Assembly (NCBI GenBank): GCA_023257625.1
Contig: JALRBW010000007.1
Span: 1-47,956, forward strand
Source: Flavobacteriaceae bacterium
GTDB taxonomy: Bacteria > Bacteroidota > Bacteroidia > Flavobacteriales > Flavobacteriaceae
DNA length: 47,956 nt
Direction: 5' to 3'
Below, piece after piece: positions 1 through 7,135 of the stretch. Numbering within the stretch: the stretch's first letter is position 1; the number at the start of each line of letters is the position of its first letter. Under the pieces are notes generated by a model, which saw only the letters and a list, made by a program, of their open reading frames with translations, was not told the origin of the DNA and did no database searches. The position numbers were made by a program, and so were the translations under genes.

Positions 1-741
1 GACGGAAAATTTCCACATAATCCTGAACCCTTAAAAGAACATCTAACAGATTTATGCCAGGCAGTGGTAATACATAAGGCTGACTTTGGCATAGCTGTTG
101 ACCCTGACGTTGATCGGCTGGTTTTTGTCGATGAAGAAGGCGAATTATTTGGAGAAGAATATACCCTTGTGGCTTGTGCAGATTATATTTTGAGTAAAAC
201 ACCCGGCAATACTGTTTCAAATCTCTCTTCTACTAGAGCTTTAGCCGATATTACTCAAAAATTTGGAGGTGTTTATACGGCTAGTGCAGTTGGTGAGGTA
301 AATGTTGTAAAACAAATGAAAGCTACTAATGCAGTAATCGGAGGCGAAGGAAATGGAGGGGTCATTTATCCTGACCTACACTATGGTCGTGATGCCCTGG
401 TCGGTGTTGCACTTTTTCTTTCCTTACTAGCTGAAAGACAATGTACCGTTTCTTCGCTACGTTCAAAATATCCAAGTTATTTTATGAGTAAAAATAAAAT
501 CACTCTGACTGAAGGATTGGATGTTGATGGCATTTTAAAAACACTTGAAAAAAAGTATTCAAAAGAACAAATTAGCACTGTGGATGGTTTGAAAATCGAT
601 TTTGAAACTCAATGGGTACATTTGAGAAAATCAAATACCGAGCCCATTATTCGAATTTATACCGAAGCAACATCACAAAAAGACGCTGAAATTTTAGCTT
701 CTCGCTTTGTCAAAGAAATACAGATTCTTATTGCTTCCTAG
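1..741 (+). CDS. glmM: phosphohexomutase (phosphoglucosamine/phosphomannomutase), 3' part
   Basis: This is the C-terminal 246 residues of an alpha-D-phosphohexomutase; the gene starts before the window and the frame is open from base 1. Visible landmarks are a sugar-binding-like DGKFPHNPEP stretch at the first codons, the metal-binding loop DPDVDRL, the sugar-specificity loop GEGNGG, and the C-terminal phosphate-binding motif RKSNTEPIIRIYTEA. These define the family. The choice between GlmM (GlcN-6-P to GlcN-1-P, the UDP-GlcNAc route) and ManB rests on general knowledge that Flavobacteria usually annotate this form as GlmM, because the N-terminal phosphoserine loop lies outside the window. 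The 3' end overlaps the convergent acyltransferase gene by 14 bp. Confidence 0.85.
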   Translation, partial: DGKFPHNPEPLKEHLTDLCQAVVIHKADFGIAVDPDVDRLVFVDEEGELFGEEYTLVACADYILSKTPGNTVSNLSSTRALADITQKFGGVYTASAVGEVNVVKQMKATNAVIGGEGNGGVIYPDLHYGRDALVGVALFLSLLAERQCTVSSLRSKYPSYFMSKNKITLTEGLDVDGILKTLEKKYSKEQISTVDGLKIDFETQWVHLRKSNTEPIIRIYTEATSQKDAEILASRFVKEIQILIAS

Positions 742-1603
742 CGTATTTAAACCGCTTATGTGTCCATAAATATTGGGATGGATCAGCAGTAATTTGTTCC
801 TCTAACCAAGTAGTAAATGTATCTGTTATAAAATATTCTTTTGTGGATGCAGATTGATCTGAAATGACTTTAAACTCAACTTCATAAAACCCGCGTTTAA
901 CTCGGTTAATTTTTCCAAAAAGAACAGGAATATTGAGTGATCGAGCTAAACGTTCTGCACCAGTATATACAGGAACTTCAATACCCATAAAAGTGCGCCA
1001 ATAAGATAAAGGTTTTGGTCTTGGAGATTGATCACTTGCAAAACCATAAACTCCTCTTTCGTTGTTTTGTTCTTTTGCTGTAATAATTGAAATTGCAGTT
1101 TGAATAGGAATCATATAAGCATTGTGTTTACTGCGTATTTTTTTTATTAATTTATCAAAATAGGGATTTCCTATAGGCTTATAAAGTCCATAACCAACGT
1201 GCTTCATGTTATATCCTAAAGACATCATCCATTCCCAGCTAGCATAATGTCCACAAATAATAAATGCAGATCTATTTTGTTTTTCAAATTGCGTAAGTAC
1301 TTCGATATTTTTGATTTGAAACCGTTTCAACATTTCCTTTTTTGACATCCCCATAGATTTAATAATTTCTAAAAACAAATCACAAAAATGACGCTGAAAA
1401 CTTTTTTTAATAGTATTTCTTTCTTTATCAGTTAAATGGGGTAGTGCTAATTTTAAATTATTTATGATAACCTGTTTTCGATACCCTAAAAAATTAAATA
1501 CTAAAATACGTACAGCATCTGACAGTAAATAAAGAGAACGAAAGGGTAGTTTAGAAATTAAATATAAAAACGGATATGAAATGATGTAAATAAATGCGTT
1601 CAT
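728..1603 (-). CDS. lysophospholipid/lipid A acyltransferase (LpxL/HtrB family)
   Basis: The 291-residue protein belongs to the LpxL/HtrB acyltransferases, which add a secondary acyl chain to Kdo-lipid A at the inner membrane. It has an N-terminal hydrophobic segment (about residues 4-18) and the catalytic HX4(D/E) motif as H119-YASW-E124, preceded by the usual FIICGHY strand. Further family blocks are ASDQSPRP and a P-V-G-like stretch at IPVLFGKINR. The length fits the family (about 290-310). It could instead acylate an ornithine-type or other lipid, since Bacteroidota carry several paralogues. Lipid A genes lpxA, lpxC and lpxD lie elsewhere in the same window. A perfect -7 box lies 17 bp upstream of the ATG. 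Confidence 0.85.
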   Translation of the reverse strand: MNAFIYIISYPFLYLISKLPFRSLYLLSDAVRILVFNFLGYRKQVIINNLKLALPHLTDKERNTIKKSFQRHFCDLFLEIIKSMGMSKKEMLKRFQIKNIEVLTQFEKQNRSAFIICGHYASWEWMMSLGYNMKHVGYGLYKPIGNPYFDKLIKKIRSKHNAYMIPIQTAISIITAKEQNNERGVYGFASDQSPRPKPLSYWRTFMGIEVPVYTGAERLARSLNIPVLFGKINRVKRGFYEVEFKVISDQSASTKEYFITDTFTTWLEEQITADPSQYLWTHKRFKYARKQ

Positions 1604-1620
1604 TTAAATATTTATTCAAA

Positions 1621-1628
1621 CAAAGTTA
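1621..1628 (-). promoter_or_regulatory. -7 promoter box TAACTTTG for the LpxL-like gene
   Basis: On the minus strand the eight bases read TAACTTTG, matching the Bacteroidota -7 consensus TAnnTTTG, 17 bp before the ATG of the acyltransferase. The nearest TTG upstream is only 15 bp away instead of the usual 19-20, so the -33 element is weak or absent. Confidence 0.45.
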
Positions 1629-1712
1629 TCTTTTCATTCGGTGCAATGTGTTGAAAACTTTTCTTTTTTCATGGCTTGATCATTAGTAGATAATCTAAAA
1701 ATAATTTTATTT

Positions 1713-1728
1713 TGTTATATATATAACA
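1713..1728. repeat. 16-bp perfect palindrome upstream of lysine-catabolism genes
   Basis: TGTTATATATATAACA is its own reverse complement. It ends 22 bp before the ATG of the saccharopine dehydrogenase gene and follows a T-rich, -7-like TATTTTG. The 5-6-5 geometry (TGTTA, six bases, TAACA) resembles sites of CRP/FNR-type dimers, and a simple operator for another dimeric regulator is equally possible. The core is an alternating AT run, so chance occurrence in an AT-rich genome must be kept in mind. Confidence 0.4.
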
Positions 1729-1750
1729 TTTTAAATAACTATTGTTAGAA

Positions 1751-2812
1751 ATGAAAAATATTTTAGTTCTTGGAATGGGAAAAGTAGGCAGCTTAGTAGG
1801 TGTTTTATTAAGTAAAAATTTTGAAGTTCGTGCTATTGATCATCAAATTCCTCATTATGATTACAAATTACCCTTCGATTGTATTCAAGGGGATGTTAAA
1901 GATATTGAATTTTTAAAAAATGAAATGAAGAGTGTTGATGCAGTAGTTTCATGTTTACCATATTTCTTAAATAAGGCTATTGCACAAACCGCATTTGATT
2001 TACAAATTCATTATTTTGATTTAACAGAAGATGTGCCAACAACAAAATTCATACAAACACTAAGTGCAAAAGCAAGTAGTGTTTTTGCTCCACAATGTGG
2101 ATTAGCTCCAGGATTAATAGGTATAATAGGTAAGCACCTTACCCTTTCTTTTGATGATTTACGTGATATTGAATTAAGGGTAGGAGCATTGCCTCGATAT
2201 CCAAACGGACAAATGGCCTATTCTTTTACATGGTCACCCCATGGAGTAATAAATGAATATTTAAATGATGCTGAAGCAATTCATAACGGTCAAAAAAAGT
2301 GGGTTCCTTCACTTGAAGGTTTTGAATACATAAATATTGAAGGTCAAGAATTTGAAGCATTTACTACCTCTGGAGGTTTGGGAACTTTATGTGATACCTT
2401 TGAAGGTAAAGTAGATACCTTAAATTATAAAACCATTCGATATCCAGGACATGGTAAATTAATGCGTTTTTTAATGTATGAACTAATTTTAAAAGATGAT
2501 AAAGACCTTTTGGAGCGTATTTTAAGTAATGCAAAACCTCCGGTTGAAGAAGATGTTGTTTATGTCTATGCTGTAGTAGAAGGGTGGCAAAATAAAACAT
2601 TATCTCGTAAAGAATATTATAAAGCCTTTTATCCAATAGAGTTTGCAGGTAAAAAATGGAGAGCAATTTCATGGACTACAGCCGCTTCTTTAGTAGCCGT
2701 AATTGAAATGGTTTCGGCGGGTAAACTAATTCAAAAAGGATTTTTAAAACAAGAAGATATTCCCTTTGAAAAATTCTTAAAAACTCCAACAGGTGCCTTA
2801 TTTTTATCGTAA
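1751..2812 (+). CDS. saccharopine dehydrogenase family protein
   Basis: The 353-residue protein has an N-terminal Rossmann fold with G8-M-G10-K-V-G13, then SCLPYFLN, the DLTED strand and PQCGLAPGLIG, all typical of saccharopine dehydrogenases (Lys9/LYS1-C-type). The family oxidises L-saccharopine to glutamate plus alpha-aminoadipate semialdehyde with NAD(P)+. I chose ATG at 1751 because it puts the Rossmann strand at residues 3-8; an in-frame TTG nine bases earlier is less likely. It is followed after 13 bp by a DUF1338/HglS gene and then an ALDH7-type gene, which strongly suggests lysine catabolism. The partner lysine-ketoglutarate reductase is not in the window. The substrate is inferred from family and context. 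Confidence 0.85.
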   Translation: MKNILVLGMGKVGSLVGVLLSKNFEVRAIDHQIPHYDYKLPFDCIQGDVKDIEFLKNEMKSVDAVVSCLPYFLNKAIAQTAFDLQIHYFDLTEDVPTTKFIQTLSAKASSVFAPQCGLAPGLIGIIGKHLTLSFDDLRDIELRVGALPRYPNGQMAYSFTWSPHGVINEYLNDAEAIHNGQKKWVPSLEGFEYINIEGQEFEAFTTSGGLGTLCDTFEGKVDTLNYKTIRYPGHGKLMRFLMYELILKDDKDLLERILSNAKPPVEEDVVYVYAVVEGWQNKTLSRKEYYKAFYPIEFAGKKWRAISWTTAASLVAVIEMVSAGKLIQKGFLKQEDIPFEKFLKTPTGALFLS

Positions 2813-2825
2813 TAAATAGCATACT

Positions 2826-3737
2826 ATGAAATTTGCAAATCAAACCATAATGACAAAGATCTTAGATGCTTTGTTCGAAGTTTATGCCGAAAGAGTTCCT
2901 GATGTAAAAAAAATTACCCAAGCCATGGTAGAAAGGGGATTGGTGGGAAGTCAAGAAGATATTATTAATGATCATATCGCTTTTCGTACTATGGGGGTTA
3001 AGAATTTAGGAATTTCTTCTTTTGAAAAAATATTTTTAGCCCATGGGTATAAAAAAAGGGACTCTTTTTATTTTGAAGCTAAAAAATTAGATGCAAATTG
3101 GTATTCTCCTCCTGCACCAGATTTGCCCAGAGTTTTCATTAGTGAGCTTAAAGTAGATCAATTATCCATTAAAACTCAGGAAATAATTTATAAATACACA
3201 AATACTGTTAAAAGTGATCCCGTAGATCAATTAAATTTAAATAATGCCAAAGAAGTAGCAACTTATTTCCAAACTCCTTTGTGGGATTTACCTTCTCTTG
3301 AAGATTATGAACATTTATTAAATGAAAGTGAATACGCAGCTTGGGTTATCTACAATCGCTACTACTTAAACCATTACACCATAAGTGTTCACGATTTACC
3401 TTTAGACTATAACACACTTGAACCTTTTAATATCTTTTTAAAATCTATCGGAATTCAGTTAAATACTTCTGGAGGTGAGATAAAAACAAGTGGTGATGGC
3501 CTTTTACGTCAATCAAGTTCGGTCGCCAATCAGGTTCTCGCAACATTTAAAAACGGTGTATCAAAATCGATTGCAGGAAGTTATGTAGAATTTGCAGAAC
3601 GTAAACCACTGCCTGAATTCAATCATTTAAATAAAAAAGACCTCCAACGAGAGCATCGTCGTGAGGGTTTTGAAACTGCAAATGCTGATCGCATTTTTGA
3701 AAGTACATTTACTACGCAAATAAATAAAAAAGAATGA
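2826..3737 (+). CDS. DUF1338 protein, probable 2-oxoadipate dioxygenase/decarboxylase (HglS-like)
   Basis: The 303-residue protein carries the DUF1338 signature DHIAFRTMG at residues 49-57. Characterised members (HglS of Pseudomonas putida) are Fe(II) vicinal-oxygen-chelate-fold enzymes that convert 2-oxoadipate to D-2-hydroxyglutarate with O2 and loss of CO2. Candidate metal ligands here are H50, H183 (in NHYTISVH) and E255 (in YVEFAER), with R54 as the candidate carboxylate binder; these assignments are by motif only. It is shorter than the Pseudomonas enzyme, like other Bacteroidota versions. It lies 13 bp after the saccharopine dehydrogenase, and its last four bases (ATGA) overlap the start of the aminoadipate-semialdehyde dehydrogenase gene, so translation is probably coupled. 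Confidence 0.82.
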   Translation: MKFANQTIMTKILDALFEVYAERVPDVKKITQAMVERGLVGSQEDIINDHIAFRTMGVKNLGISSFEKIFLAHGYKKRDSFYFEAKKLDANWYSPPAPDLPRVFISELKVDQLSIKTQEIIYKYTNTVKSDPVDQLNLNNAKEVATYFQTPLWDLPSLEDYEHLLNESEYAAWVIYNRYYLNHYTISVHDLPLDYNTLEPFNIFLKSIGIQLNTSGGEIKTSGDGLLRQSSSVANQVLATFKNGVSKSIAGSYVEFAERKPLPEFNHLNKKDLQREHRREGFETANADRIFESTFTTQINKKE

Positions 3738-5269
3738 TAGACATTAAAGGTTTGCTTGAAGAATTAGGAATACAAAAAAATCAAAAAGGTTGCACTGATG
3801 GTAAAATTTGGACAGGTTCTGGACCAGAGATTATTTCTTATAGCCCTATAAACGATAAAGAAATAGGTAGGGTGCAAGGGGCAAGTCCTCAAGACTATGA
3901 AAATATAATTGAAAGTGCCGAAGAAGCTTTTAAAACGTTTCGTAAATGGCCTGCACCCAAACGAGGTGAAATTGTACGTCAATTAGGTAATAAACTTAGA
4001 GAAAAAAAACAAGCATTAGGACAATTGATCTCTTGGGAAATGGGAAAATCGTTACAAGAAGGATTGGGTGAGGTTCAAGAAATGATTGACATTTGTGATT
4101 TTGCAGTGGGATTATCTCGTCAGTTATACGGTTTTACTATGACCTCTGAACGTACTTCTCATAGACTTTTTGAACAATACCACCCCCTAGGAATTGTGGG
4201 TATTATTTCAGCTTTTAATTTTCCTGTAGCAGTATGGAGTTGGAACACTGCTATTGCATGGGTGTGCGGAAATGTTTGTGTATGGAAGCCAAGTGAAAAA
4301 ACTCCATTATGTAGTATAGCTTGTCAAAATATTGTTGCAGATGTACTTTTTGAAAACAATTTACCTAAAGGCATTTCCTCTGTAGTAAACGGTGAGTCAT
4401 CAGCAGGAAAGTGGTTAGCCGAAGATCATCGTGTAGCTTTAGTGTCTGCTACGGGTTCAACTCGAATGGGAAAAGATGTTGCTCAACGCGTTGCTGCCCG
4501 TTTAGGAAAGTCACTTCTTGAACTGGGAGGGAATAATGCCATTATCATTACGCCAAATGCTGATTTAGATCTAGCTATTCGAGCCGCGGTATTTGGAGCA
4601 GTAGGGACATGTGGTCAGCGCTGTACTTCAACACGCCGTCTAATTGTTCATCAATCTATTTTAGATACTTTTACTATGGCTTTAAAAAAGGCATATGATC
4701 AATTGAGAATAGGAAATCCTCTAGATGAAAAAAACCACATAGGACCTCTAATTGATTTTCAAGCTGTAAAATTATATGAAGAGGCTTGTAAGAAAGTTGA
4801 AAATCAGGGAGGAAAATGGATTGTTAAGGGAGCTGCACTTGATTCTAAAACCTATGGGAGTGAATGCTATGTTAAACCAGCGGTAGTTTTAATAGATTCA
4901 AATGCTGAAGTAATACAAGAGGAAACATTCGCTCCATTACTTTATGTTATTTCTTATAAAGGAACAGTTGAAGACGCTTTAACAATTCAAAACGATGTAA
5001 AACAAGGGCTTTCTTCTTCTATTATGTCATTAAATGTTAGAGAAACCGAAACTTTTTTGTCTCATTGGGGTAGTGATTGTGGAATTGCCAATGTCAATAT
5101 TGGTACATCTGGCGCTGAAATAGGTGGGGCCTTTGGTGGTGAAAAAGAAACAGGAGGAGGCAGAGAAAGCGGGTCAGATGCATGGAAAGCCTACATGAGA
5201 AGACAAACCAATACGGTTAACTTTTCAACAGAAATTCCTCTGGCTCAAGGAATAAAATTTGATTTGTAG
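3734..5269 (+). CDS. aldehyde dehydrogenase, ALDH7/AmaB type (L-aminoadipate-semialdehyde dehydrogenase)
   Basis: This 511-residue NAD-dependent aldehyde dehydrogenase has catalytic C297 in CGQRCTSTRR, general-base E263 in LELGGNNA, and the NAD-binding stretch ISAFNFPVAVWSWN. The ELGGNNA and CGQRCT(S/T)xRR motifs are characteristic of ALDH7 (antiquitin/AmaB), which oxidises alpha-aminoadipate semialdehyde (or piperideine-6-carboxylate) to alpha-aminoadipate. The length matches ALDH7 (about 500-510). It overlaps the DUF1338 gene by ATGA and follows the saccharopine dehydrogenase, which supports the lysine-degradation role. The rhomboid gene begins four bases after its stop codon, so it may ride on the same transcript without a functional link. 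Confidence 0.88.
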   Translation: MIDIKGLLEELGIQKNQKGCTDGKIWTGSGPEIISYSPINDKEIGRVQGASPQDYENIIESAEEAFKTFRKWPAPKRGEIVRQLGNKLREKKQALGQLISWEMGKSLQEGLGEVQEMIDICDFAVGLSRQLYGFTMTSERTSHRLFEQYHPLGIVGIISAFNFPVAVWSWNTAIAWVCGNVCVWKPSEKTPLCSIACQNIVADVLFENNLPKGISSVVNGESSAGKWLAEDHRVALVSATGSTRMGKDVAQRVAARLGKSLLELGGNNAIIITPNADLDLAIRAAVFGAVGTCGQRCTSTRRLIVHQSILDTFTMALKKAYDQLRIGNPLDEKNHIGPLIDFQAVKLYEEACKKVENQGGKWIVKGAALDSKTYGSECYVKPAVVLIDSNAEVIQEETFAPLLYVISYKGTVEDALTIQNDVKQGLSSSIMSLNVRETETFLSHWGSDCGIANVNIGTSGAEIGGAFGGEKETGGGRESGSDAWKAYMRRQTNTVNFSTEIPLAQGIKFDL

Positions 5270-5273
5270 TTAT

Positions 5274-5939
5274 ATGATTCAAAATCTTCCCTTTGTAGGA
5301 ATAATCATTATTGGTATTACAGCTTTAATAAGTTTCAAAGGATTTAAGGACGACGGTTTTTTTAATTCCTATAGTTTTAAAATTGATAAAATTCGTTCTG
5401 GTTCTTATTTGCGACTTTTAAGTTCCGGCTTTTTACATGTTGGTATATCGCATTTACTATTCAACATGATTACCCTTTATTTTTTCATTGGCATTGTAGT
5501 TTATGCTTTAGGGACACCTTCTTTTTTGGTTTTATATTTTGTAAGTTTAATAGCCGGAAATCTTTTTGGCTATGGCTATCATTACAATGATCAATATTAT
5601 ACTGCTGTTGGCGCAAGTGGGGCTGTTACTGGTGTTCTTTTTAGTGCTTTACTTTTGTATCCTCAAATAGAATTATACCTTTTTTTTATTCCTATTCCTA
5701 TTCCTGGATATTTATTTGGTATAGGATACATTCTTTATACATTATATGGAATGAAATCACAAAATGATTCTATAGGCCATACGGCACACTTTGGAGGAGC
5801 TATTGGTGGAATTTTTATTACCTTATTACTTAAACCAACAGTGCTTGAGGATACAACTTTAATGCTTTCAGTATTGAGTGTAGCTACCGTTGCAGCAGGA
5901 ATAATGCTATATCGACAGCAGCTAAAGAAAAAAAATTAA
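5274..5939 (+). CDS. rhomboid-family intramembrane serine protease
   Basis: The 221-residue polytopic membrane protein has the rhomboid core: HLLFN (N64) in the first conserved helix, the nucleophile S115 in GASG, and H172 in HTAHFGG as catalytic partner. Six or so hydrophobic helices are visible. The family cleaves transmembrane segments within the bilayer; the substrate is unknown here. I chose ATG at 5274; an in-frame TTG at 5259 would overlap the ALDH gene. It starts four bases after the lysine-catabolism block. Its end overlaps the convergent TlpA-like gene by four bases. Confidence 0.9.
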   Translation: MIQNLPFVGIIIIGITALISFKGFKDDGFFNSYSFKIDKIRSGSYLRLLSSGFLHVGISHLLFNMITLYFFIGIVVYALGTPSFLVLYFVSLIAGNLFGYGYHYNDQYYTAVGASGAVTGVLFSALLLYPQIELYLFFIPIPIPGYLFGIGYILYTLYGMKSQNDSIGHTAHFGGAIGGIFITLLLKPTVLEDTTLMLSVLSVATVAAGIMLYRQQLKKKN

Positions 5940-7048
5940 AGTTTCCCAAGAAGTTCTTGAACTTTGCGTTCAAGTTGAATACCTCTTAAATCACGAGACA
6001 CAATAATACCGTTTTCATCAACAATAAAGGTTGCCGGTATGGCACTAACATCATACAATCTGGCGATAGGATCATTCCAAAACTCAAGATTTGAAACATG
6101 TTCCCATATCAATCCATCATCTGCAATAGCTTGAATCCATTTGGGTTTTGTTTTATCTAAAGAAACTCCTACAATTCGAAGGCCATCATTTTTGTGCTCA
6201 TTATACAACCGAACCAAATTAGGATTTTCAACACGACAAGGACGACACCAACTTGCCCAAAAGTCGATTATAGTCACTTTACCAAGCGATTCTTTTAGAG
6301 CCAATATTTTACCTTTAGGATCAGGTCCTTCAAATAATGGCGCTGCTTGTCCAACTTCCGCCTTTTCAGGAACATTTAGAGCTGCATTAATACTTCTGCC
6401 AGACTCTGTATTCTTTATGCGTACAGTTAGACTTTCAAACAATTCCTTTGCTTCTTCAATTGGCAAAGTTTTATTCGCTACAAATCGTTCTAAAATCAAC
6501 ACTGAAATAAAAGAATCAGGTGCAGTCCGAATAAAATCCAATTCATATTCTTGAATTTGTAATCGAACTTCTTGATACTGGTCTTGTAAATCTTGGGCAG
6601 CTAAAGTGTCTTTAAGAATTAATGCTTGTTGAAGATCATTTCCAATAGCATTAAGCGATGAGATATAAACCTTAGTTTCTGTTTTATACCGCATAAAATC
6701 ATCGTTTGAAATTGTCCCTGAAGCTCTAGAAGCAACCAAACTGTCTTTAAAAATTTCGACCTCAAGTATACCCCCTTCTACCACAAAAGGAAAAGAGCCT
6801 TGAGAGCCATCAACTTGTAAAAAATGGACATTAGGCTCCATTACTTCATATGTAAATTCAAATTTTCCTTCATAAACTGTCAAGGTATCTATTACTTGAG
6901 GTTGGTTATTTGCGTCAGCTTTGATATGGAATATTTTACTACCATTATCTAAATCTGAAGTTCCCTTTATTTTTAAGGAATTTATGCCATTTTGACAAGC
7001 TATAATTGATACAAAAACAAAAAGGAGTAAAGTAATATTACGAATCAT
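5936..7048 (-). CDS. TlpA/ResA-like thioredoxin lipoprotein with DUF4369-type N-terminal domain
   Basis: The 370-residue protein starts with a lipoprotein signal ending in SIIAC (C18), so it is probably lipid-anchored in the periplasmic or outer envelope. Residues about 25-130 resemble the DUF4369 domain that Bacteroidota fuse to thioredoxins. Then comes a helical linker and an AhpC/TSA-thioredoxin fold with the redox motif W267-C-R-P-C271 (FWASWCRPC) and the conserved cis-proline stretch SAIPATFIVD. The expected role is thiol-disulfide exchange in the envelope, for example cytochrome c or secreted-protein maturation. No specific partner is evident. It is transcribed away from the YdiJ-like gene, with 87 bp between the two starts. 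Confidence 0.88.
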   Translation of the reverse strand: MIRNITLLLFVFVSIIACQNGINSLKIKGTSDLDNGSKIFHIKADANNQPQVIDTLTVYEGKFEFTYEVMEPNVHFLQVDGSQGSFPFVVEGGILEVEIFKDSLVASRASGTISNDDFMRYKTETKVYISSLNAIGNDLQQALILKDTLAAQDLQDQYQEVRLQIQEYELDFIRTAPDSFISVLILERFVANKTLPIEEAKELFESLTVRIKNTESGRSINAALNVPEKAEVGQAAPLFEGPDPKGKILALKESLGKVTIIDFWASWCRPCRVENPNLVRLYNEHKNDGLRIVGVSLDKTKPKWIQAIADDGLIWEHVSNLEFWNDPIARLYDVSAIPATFIVDENGIIVSRDLRGIQLERKVQELLGKL

Positions 7049-7135
7049 AATAAAAAAATATACGCTAAAGTAATGAAATGAAAGGAAATGAAAAACTTGT
7101 CTTAAATTTAGGGCGTCTATTGAAATTACAAATCA

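Noticed and set aside
6141-6554. 137-codon open frame antisense to the TlpA-like gene
   Set aside because: It lies wholly inside a well-supported gene, has no recognisable domain, and reads as a frame shadow.
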